Shown one piece after another: positions 1 to 5,782 of a stretch of 6,836 bases of DNA; the stretch's first letter is position 1, and each line of letters begins with the position of its first letter. The translations under genes were made by a program, and so were the position numbers. The stretch lies in the NCBI GenBank assembly GCA_011605715.1, contig JAAOZO010000008.1:1-6836 (forward strand), in the 5' to 3' direction. Under the pieces are notes generated by a model, which had not been told where the DNA came from, did no database searches, and worked only from the letters and a program-made list of their open reading frames with translations. This DNA is from Nitrososphaerota archaeon. GTDB lineage: Archaea > Thermoproteota > EX4484-205 > JAAOZO01.

Positions 1-140
1 GTATTCAGCAAAGAGCTTTTACCAGAGCCGTTTGGTCCAGTTAAGAAGGAAAGTTCTCCCTCTTCTAGAGATAAGTTAACTCCTGAGAGTATCTCTCGTT
101 CTCCCACTTTTACGAATAAATTTTTAATTTCTAGCAACAT
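1..140 (-). CDS. ABC-type ATPase, N-terminal fragment (SufC-like candidate), cut by window edge
   Basis: Only the first 46 codons are inside the window; the frame runs open through position 1. The ATG at 140-138 is followed by a typical ABC ATPase N-terminus: a first beta strand (LLEIKNLFVKVG), then REILSGVNLSLEEGE, then a Walker A motif GPNGSGKSS at residues 36-44. A weak ribosome-binding site (GGGGT, six bases before the ATG) supports this start. The phrase 'GEREILSGVNLSLEEGEL...GPNGSGKSS' resembles SufC, the cytoplasmic ATPase of the SufBCD iron-sulfur cluster scaffold, more than the GPSGSGKST form usual in LolD/MacB ATPases. An ATPase serving the FtsX permease encoded upstream on the same strand is the main alternative. 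The Q-loop, signature and Walker B motifs lie outside the window, so ABC membership is solid but the subfamily is not. It is separated from the regulator gene by 94 bases and probably has its own promoter. Confidence 0.85.
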   Translation of the reverse strand, partial: MLLEIKNLFVKVGEREILSGVNLSLEEGELSFLTGPNGSGKSSLLN

Positions 141-150
141 TTAGTTACCC

Positions 151-163
151 CAGCGTTATGCTG
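151..163. repeat. Short imperfect palindrome CAGCgttatGCTG in the gap before the ABC ATPase gene
   Basis: The 13-base string has 4-base arms (CAGC and GCTG) around a 5-base centre. It lies between the putative TATA-like element and the ATPase start codon, where a bound regulator would block transcription. It is too short to be convincing as an operator without a second copy, and none was seen elsewhere in the window. Confidence 0.25.
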
Positions 164-170
164 TGGCTCA

Positions 171-188
171 ATTCTTAAGCATTTTCCA
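171..188 (-). promoter_or_regulatory. Possible archaeal promoter (TATA-like element) for the ABC ATPase gene
   Basis: On the minus strand the purine-rich GGAAAAT (BRE-like) is followed by GCTTAAGAAT, a TATA-like element centred near position 176. Transcription starting about 25 bases on would begin near 151, leaving a leader of about ten bases that still contains the GGGGT ribosome-binding site of the ATPase gene. The spacing fits archaeal promoters, but the TATA match is imperfect and AT-rich DNA produces such strings by chance. Confidence 0.3.
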
Positions 189-207
189 TATTGAACAACT
201 CTTTTTA

Positions 208-220
208 TCAAAATAAAACT
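208..220 (-). terminator. Possible U-rich terminator after the regulator gene
   Basis: Starting 15 bases beyond the regulator's TAA stop, the minus strand reads AGTTTTATTTTGA. Archaeal RNA polymerase commonly terminates on such U-rich runs without a hairpin. It sits between the regulator stop and the putative ATPase promoter, where the end of the upstream operon would be expected. The run is short and interrupted, so read-through into the ATPase gene remains possible. Confidence 0.3.
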
Positions 221-234
221 AGTAGCGTTAAAAT

Positions 235-1326
235 TTATGCCCAGACAGAAATTTCTCTTGCTTCAACTTCCTCTAACGTTGCCCTTATACCGCCTACTGT
301 TACTTGCTTCCCACTACTGTCTTCTAGAATGAACGAATAGATTAAACCTGGTACAACATTAGTAGAAACTACTTTTCCCTCAACTTGAACTGATTCGCTT
401 GTTCTTATGTTTTTCCCCAGAACTCTTGCGTATGGAATACGACCAACCGAAAGAATATTTTTCATTATTTCTATTGCAGACCATATGTTCAAGAAAGTCA
501 TTTTCTTAACAGGAACAAAAATAGGCTCAATTGATTTAGCTGTTATAAATAACGACTGATTAAAGAAGTAAGCTAACGTGTAAAGTAACTCATCTTCCAT
601 TTCTACGATATCAGCATAACAATCTTCAGAGTTAAGGAATAAGGTTGAGCCTATTATACATCGTTTATTGTCAGATATTAAAATGTATGGACCAACTATT
701 TCTCTAATTCTTATGTTTGCTATTTTCATTAATTTGCGAGTTAACTCCTCATGCCTTTCTCCTGGATAAATTACCAATGTTAATGAAACATTTCTTCTTT
801 CATAGCTCTCAAACAGTGTTTGGTACATTGCTTCCATTAAGTATGAAGGCGCGGCAAAGAGGATCTCTTTTTTGCTTTCAGCTATAGATTTACCAACCCA
901 TTTTTCTATACTTTTCTTGCCTCTAACTATCAATAATGATGGTTCAACAACTTTCCTTTCTAAAGAGTACCTAGAAATCTCATCGATTAATTCTTGTGAA
1001 CCTTTAGTAACTTTTTCCACTAATTGTTTTATGGCAATCGAGGGTTCAACTGCACGAAATTTCATAGGCCTACCAGATTGCACCCAAACTAAACCTTTTC
1101 TTTGTAATGAGGAAACCACATCGTAAATTCTGGATTGCGGTATCCCTGTTAACTTCACAAGATCAGTTGAAGTTAACTCACCATATTTTGCCAACGCTAA
1201 GTAGGATTTGGCTTCGTACGAAGTTAAACCTAAATTCATGAGGTTTTCAATAAGCTTATCCTTTGATGAATCGGCACTAACTGAAAAGGTCAATTTGTTA
1301 TTTAGCACCTCTAATGTAGGTTTCAT
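235..1326 (-). CDS. TrmB-family transcriptional regulator
   Basis: A 363-residue cytoplasmic DNA-binding protein with the full TrmB layout. Residues about 24-95 form a winged helix: 'LGLTSYEAKSYLAL' is the family's typical first helix, 'LTSTDLVKLTGIPQSRIYDV' carries the helix-turn-helix, and 'KGLVWVQSGRPMKFRAV' is the wing. A helical linker with coiled-coil character (about 96-125) follows, then an effector domain with a PLD-like/TrmB fold (about 130-260). A beta-rich C-terminal domain (about 297-360) resembles the C-terminal region of the sugar-responsive TrmB proteins. Family members repress or activate transport and metabolism genes in response to small ligands; the ligand here is unknown. 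The gene overlaps the end of the permease-fusion gene by 29 bases, so it is probably co-transcribed and may control its own operon. The ATG at 1326 has GAGGAG directly upstream but only one base away. A TTG at codon 12, just past the upstream stop, with GAGGTG 12 bases before it, is an alternative start; conserved sequence begins only near residue 24. Confidence 0.9.
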   Translation of the reverse strand: MKPTLEVLNNKLTFSVSADSSKDKLIENLMNLGLTSYEAKSYLALAKYGELTSTDLVKLTGIPQSRIYDVVSSLQRKGLVWVQSGRPMKFRAVEPSIAIKQLVEKVTKGSQELIDEISRYSLERKVVEPSLLIVRGKKSIEKWVGKSIAESKKEILFAAPSYLMEAMYQTLFESYERRNVSLTLVIYPGERHEELTRKLMKIANIRIREIVGPYILISDNKRCIIGSTLFLNSEDCYADIVEMEDELLYTLAYFFNQSLFITAKSIEPIFVPVKKMTFLNIWSAIEIMKNILSVGRIPYARVLGKNIRTSESVQVEGKVVSTNVVPGLIYSFILEDSSGKQVTVGGIRATLEEVEAREISVWA

Positions 1327-4300
1327 GCTCCTCTGGAGATAAAGACCTCCAAAGTAGTACCTGTTTTCTTACATCGTCTATGAAATTATAATTCGAAGTA
1401 ATCCAAGTACTTCTTGTACCTCCAGTTCTTCTTGTAGTTAACGTTGTAAATCCCTTTGCTACAGTTTTATCATAATTTACACTTATCACTACCTGCTGAC
1501 TTATATTGGCTTCAAATGGGGCTAAACTTACCTCGGCTGACAAAGCAAGATTGCTTAAATCGATTGAAAAACTACGGATTATAAAGTATGCTTTCTCTTT
1601 CCCTTCTCCAGAATAGTATTCTGCTAAGAATTTTAGGAAGCCTTTCGCTTCTTCTATCGACGGAAATTCAATTGGTAATGGCATTTCCCATAAATCTCCT
1701 TTTGGTTTTGTTGGAGGCACCCACCGCCTTTCTAAAGAAGGGGTTATCAACCTAGCTGAAACTATGCTCGGGTATATTGAAGCAAGAATAGAAGATAGGA
1801 AAACTACAACTAAAGAGACTCCTACAAATAGAGAAGCAGCATTTATCACGAAGTTTGATGGCAAAAGACCAAAAGATATAAGGAATTTGTTCATTATGAA
1901 GCCAATTATATAGCCTATGATTGAAGAAAGAAATGAAAAAGTAACAGCCTCAGTTATAAACATAACTGCTGAGCCTCTAGGAGATAACCCTACAGATGCA
2001 AATATGTATATTTCTCTTGTACGTTCTTTTACACCACCTAAAAGAGCAACTGTTATGTTAAGTGCTGCTATCGCAATTAACAATGGAAGAGCCTCCATTC
2101 CAAGCAGTAAGTAAGTTTTTGTTTTGTAAGTTTGCACAACGTTATTTCCCAATACGAAATAAGAAGGAAGCGAACTTTGAAGGGAAAGATTCTTTGTAAT
2201 ATTAAAAGCTGCATCATCATTTACTTTAAAATTAATTTTTATAGAACCTACATATCCTCCAAGATTCATTGCCAAATCGAATGGGAGTATTATTATGCTT
2301 TCCCAACTAAGTGGTGGAGGATTACTTGTTGGTTGTCCAGGAATTTGAATCGCTAACTGAGAAATTCCAATAGGGTCTATAGGAGTCGGTGGGTTATTCG
2401 TTATGTCTAAAATGTTTTGAAGCTTTTCTGAAGGAAGTATTCCAGCAACTTTAACTTCTAGACCAAGTAACTCTACATCATCCCCAATAGATACTCCAAG
2501 ATCTTTAGCTTGCGATGACGTTAACACACAGTACAAATTAGAGGAATTTGAAATGGATAAACTTGAATTGAGCTGTTTTGACAAACCTCTTAGCTCAAGG
2601 TTTGAAAGTCCAAGAAGAGCTATTGGCTTTATGAATTTCCCAGTTTTACTTATTACCGAAAAACTGTGCCCAAGCCTATTGCTATACACTGGATAAAGCC
2701 ACGCCCTTGGGAGAACATCTCCAGAATTACCTACAACACCTTTTACATACTCCACAGTTTGCTTATCAAGAAGTTCAAAGGGAGGCATGCCATAACCTAT
2801 TTTAACTAGAGCTACTGGACTCTCATAAGGAATTTGAATAATACCATAGTTAAAGTATTTTACGGCAGTATAATACGAAGAAGATGTGAGAGAAGTTAAG
2901 CCAATAACTACAACTATCATTGTCACTGCAGTAAGTATAGATCTCAGCTTTCTACGTCTCATGAATTCTAAAGATGTTGGAACTGCAACTTGTAAAACAC
3001 TAACCTCTTCTTTTGAAATTCTATGTTTTCCTAAAAGTGTTTCGGCTGTCTCTGACAATACCCAACTGGTCTCAGAAATTAAAACAAGCAAAGTTAGCGA
3101 AAAAAGTAAAACAAGCAAAGATCCTATAATGCCCATAAGTGAGTTCGAGGTAACAGAGAATGCAGGATGGATAAACAAGAAAATAGAGAAAATACCAACA
3201 CCTATTGCCATCGTATAAATAAATCTTTCCTTGCCTTCTTTATGTATGAATAGCCGTTCCATGATCACTATAGAAGGAATAGAAATGAACAGGAGTAAAA
3301 CTGAAGTTAAGCCAGAATCTGAGTATATTGGCATTAAATCTTGTTTATATGTACTAGAAACATATGCAAGCGACTGTCTCAAGTTGTTATAAGCAACCGA
3401 GTAATTTTTCTTGCCTAAAGCATCTTTTGAGACATTGAGAAGAGCAATAGCTCGTGAAAGGGCTTCGTCTATGCTTGGATTTCTTACGTTAAATTTATTT
3501 AGCTTTGAGTATCTGTTACTTACAACATTTATTAAGTCGCTAGCATAAAGCAGTGATGTCAAGTTAAATATTAATGGTTTATTAACAAGTATTCCATAGC
3601 CTTCCATATAGTTTCTACTTGAATTGACTAGGATTATTGATGGTCTTTCCAAAGTTTCAAAATACAAACTGAAAGAAACTCTTGAATTTGGTCTAACAAA
3701 GAACATTACTACGGGTTCCCATGGGATATATAAAGTGCCAAAGAAGTACGGTATAGCTTCTGACTTAAAGTCTAAAACAGAAACTCTAAAGTTTTCTTGC
3801 AATAACAAACTGAACGGCCTTCTTGGATCGAGTTGCCAAGGAACTCTAAAGTATCCAGGATCGTAGACATCAAATAACGTTATAGGATCGCAGTCAAAAA
3901 GAGGAATTATAACGTGATCATGCCCATAAACCGGACTAACTGAAGGTTTAGTGACTTGCTGGCCATAAAGCGGCCCCATATCTGGAGCGGCAACAATCTC
4001 ACTGTCATTTTCATTAAAAACCCATGCATCATATCTCCAAGCAGGTGTGGAGTAAATTGGACCTATGGTTACATTGAATTCGCCCTTCTCGTTCGCATAT
4101 AATAAAAGATATGAAAATGGGAAACCAGCAGTTCCGGACGGACCTTCCGGATACACTCTTACTAAGGCATGCGGTACAGGAGCGTACCAACCACTGGTTA
4201 AGTTTAGCTTCGCAACTTCTCCTGTTAACGTAGTTAATCCCACCATGTAACCATAGAGGGCAGTAAAAGTTGTTGGCTTCCTAGATTTCCAATCAACTGA

Positions 4301-5782
4301 AAAACTTTCATCATTGGTTAATCCTGTAAGGTGAGCTATTATCGTTAAAGTCTGAGAATAAACGTTCTGAAAGTTAATATTCTCATAATCACTTTGTGGA
4401 TTTCCCCAATAATAGTCAATTTGATCAGAAGTTCTAATTGTAAAAGCAAGCATATTGAGCAATGCAAGAGGCTCAGTATCGAGAATGTATGGACTATGCT
4501 GATTTCCCCACCAATCATTCGATTGTATATCCCAACTTATATAATCATCTAAACTGTAGTTATCATTCTTAGTTAAACTATTCAATAAATCAATTGGAGA
4601 AACTCCACCACTATTCTTATACAGCAAGTATGAATTTGAACTAAATACTTTTTGAATAGGAGCATAGTTGGAAGCCATTACATCGCTAGAAAATCTTATA
4701 GCATACCCAGAATATAGAGTAGAAATTTTTGGAGATTCATATCCGATGTCTACTCCTATCCAAGTATATATCTTGTAAGTCCCATTTTGTATCTCTGGTT
4801 TAAACAACTCATCTATTGCAAACTTTCTTGGGCCATCTAATGCGTTCCAATGCCCCGAAAATGCAACAATCCAAATACTTCTCTCTGGCCTATTGTATGA
4901 GAAAAATCTAGCTATTTCGAGAAGTGAAGAAATACTTATTGCTTCCCCAGCCGCAGGAGATATTGAAGGAACTACCGACCAAGAGTCATATCTTGCTGAA
5001 ACCACTATGACTTGATCCTTCATTTTGGTGCCATCAAGCCTAGCTATGATATTGGATGCGTTCACCTCCTTTAAAGTTATCTTAGAGAATACTTTTACGT
5101 CTCCGCCTGAATTAGCAATTTTTTTAAGCACTTGCCCCACTGAAGAATTAACGTATAACCTTGTAAACTTTATTGGAGTCATTAGGAATTTGTCTAGGGC
5201 TTCATACCTACTAAATTCTTTAGATTCAATGAATATAACTGCCTTTGCACCAAGTTTAGCAGCATTCAACCAATTTGACCCAGAATCATAATCCATGAGT
5301 ACGATAGAACCAAGAACATCCTTTCCATCAAAATCTTTTAAGTCTCCTTTTCCAACATAAATTAGTTTACCACAGTATCCTTGAATTGGAGTGTTAGAAG
5401 TTTGAATTAGTCCATTTGGCCATAATGCGTACGCCTTAAATGTTGTACCATTTGGCAAAGCAATAAAAGAGCCTTCGTCTATAGGAGAAACTGTAGTAAA
5501 GTTATGTAAAACGACTTCATAACCTAATCCTTTAAGGTAATTGGTAATGTAATCTCTAGCTTCATAATATCCTGGGTAACCAGGTACTCTGGTACCGAGA
5601 GATGAAAGAAATCTTGTGTTGTTTTCAATGTTTTTTAGGTTAACAAAATTTATAGCTTGAGTTACTACGTCCCCCAAGCTTGTTTCTCCAAAAATGCACG
5701 AAAAATTGGAAAAGTTTATGAGAATTAAAAATATTAGAGCTAACACAAAAAATGATTTTGACTTAATTCTTGTTATCACCAT
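1298..5782 (-). CDS. Signal-anchored M28-type (pseudo)peptidase fused to a MacB/FtsX-like ABC permease
   Basis: A 1494-residue surface protein, numbered here from the ATG at 5782. Order of parts: basic n-region and signal sequence (1-30); M28 N-terminal region (about 40-115); PA-like insert (about 135-222, 'AAKLGAKAVIFIES'); M28 core (about 236-460, 'NIIARLDG', 'VIVVSARYDSW', 'IWIVAFSGHWNALDG'); a carboxypeptidase-regulatory-like beta domain (about 510-600, 'PVPHALVRVYPEG', 'YANEKGEFNVTIG'); beta-rich ectodomain (to about 745); a helical pair (768-816); three transmembrane helices (about 825-843, 856-876, 881-904). The FtsX core follows: 'FMRRRKLRSILTAVTMIVVV' into a helix ending near 968, a 250-residue outer domain, and helices at about 1224-1249, 1273-1298 and 1310-1339. 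A cytoplasmic tail of about 150 residues ends the protein. The coupling-type segment 'TREIYIFASVGLSPRG' implies work with an ABC ATPase. In the M28 core, zinc-ligand His is R264, the Glu pair is H311-W312 and the bridging Asp is absent; D345 and H429 remain. It probably binds rather than cleaves peptides (inference). The start was chosen because ATG 5782 has GGGGTGG nine bases upstream, whereas the in-frame GTG at 5794 is part of that site. Confidence 0.85.
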   Translation of the reverse strand: MVITRIKSKSFFVLALIFLILINFSNFSCIFGETSLGDVVTQAINFVNLKNIENNTRFLSSLGTRVPGYPGYYEARDYITNYLKGLGYEVVLHNFTTVSPIDEGSFIALPNGTTFKAYALWPNGLIQTSNTPIQGYCGKLIYVGKGDLKDFDGKDVLGSIVLMDYDSGSNWLNAAKLGAKAVIFIESKEFSRYEALDKFLMTPIKFTRLYVNSSVGQVLKKIANSGGDVKVFSKITLKEVNASNIIARLDGTKMKDQVIVVSARYDSWSVVPSISPAAGEAISISSLLEIARFFSYNRPERSIWIVAFSGHWNALDGPRKFAIDELFKPEIQNGTYKIYTWIGVDIGYESPKISTLYSGYAIRFSSDVMASNYAPIQKVFSSNSYLLYKNSGGVSPIDLLNSLTKNDNYSLDDYISWDIQSNDWWGNQHSPYILDTEPLALLNMLAFTIRTSDQIDYYWGNPQSDYENINFQNVYSQTLTIIAHLTGLTNDESFSVDWKSRKPTTFTALYGYMVGLTTLTGEVAKLNLTSGWYAPVPHALVRVYPEGPSGTAGFPFSYLLLYANEKGEFNVTIGPIYSTPAWRYDAWVFNENDSEIVAAPDMGPLYGQQVTKPSVSPVYGHDHVIIPLFDCDPITLFDVYDPGYFRVPWQLDPRRPFSLLLQENFRVSVLDFKSEAIPYFFGTLYIPWEPVVMFFVRPNSRVSFSLYFETLERPSIILVNSSRNYMEGYGILVNKPLIFNLTSLLYASDLINVVSNRYSKLNKFNVRNPSIDEALSRAIALLNVSKDALGKKNYSVAYNNLRQSLAYVSSTYKQDLMPIYSDSGLTSVLLLFISIPSIVIMERLFIHKEGKERFIYTMAIGVGIFSIFLFIHPAFSVTSNSLMGIIGSLLVLLFSLTLLVLISETSWVLSETAETLLGKHRISKEEVSVLQVAVPTSLEFMRRRKLRSILTAVTMIVVVIGLTSLTSSSYYTAVKYFNYGIIQIPYESPVALVKIGYGMPPFELLDKQTVEYVKGVVGNSGDVLPRAWLYPVYSNRLGHSFSVISKTGKFIKPIALLGLSNLELRGLSKQLNSSLSISNSSNLYCVLTSSQAKDLGVSIGDDVELLGLEVKVAGILPSEKLQNILDITNNPPTPIDPIGISQLAIQIPGQPTSNPPPLSWESIIILPFDLAMNLGGYVGSIKINFKVNDDAAFNITKNLSLQSSLPSYFVLGNNVVQTYKTKTYLLLGMEALPLLIAIAALNITVALLGGVKERTREIYIFASVGLSPRGSAVMFITEAVTFSFLSSIIGYIIGFIMNKFLISFGLLPSNFVINAASLFVGVSLVVVFLSSILASIYPSIVSARLITPSLERRWVPPTKPKGDLWEMPLPIEFPSIEEAKGFLKFLAEYYSGEGKEKAYFIIRSFSIDLSNLALSAEVSLAPFEANISQQVVISVNYDKTVAKGFTTLTTRRTGGTRSTWITSNYNFIDDVRKQVLLWRSLSPEEHETYIRGAK
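1328..1350 (-). promoter_or_regulatory. Ribosome-binding site with adjacent small hairpin, at the regulator start
   Basis: Inside the last codons of the upstream gene the mRNA reads GGAGGU-CUUU-AUCUCC (1350-1335), able to form a six-pair stem (one G-U pair) with a four-base loop. GAGGAG follows at 1333-1328 and the ATG at 1326. The stem would hide a GGAGGU Shine-Dalgarno-like string 18 bases before the start, leaving GAGGAG exposed. The bases also encode the permease tail (WRSLSPEEH), so this could be coincidental. Ribosomes finishing the upstream gene would melt the stem, which fits translational coupling. Confidence 0.3.

Noticed and set aside
872..1126. Plus-strand open frame of 84 codons opposite the regulator gene
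   Set aside because: It is wholly opposite a convincing TrmB-family gene, shows no recognisable domain, and has no supporting ribosome-binding site.
3081..3120. Direct repeat AAAACAAGCAAAG at 3081-3093 and 3108-3120
   Set aside because: On the coding strand both copies encode a Leu-Leu-Val-Leu stretch in one transmembrane helix; this is local codon repetition in hydrophobic sequence, not a regulatory or mobile repeat.
1917..5291. Several plus-strand open frames of 61-110 codons opposite the large fusion gene
   Set aside because: All lie opposite continuous domain-bearing coding sequence; their products look like back-translations of membrane or beta regions and carry no motifs.
5690..5710. 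Possible lipoprotein signal, from the Cys following the signal core (NFSC)
   Set aside because: The residues before the Cys do not fit a lipobox (no Leu/Val at -3), and the protein is already anchored by seven later helices.
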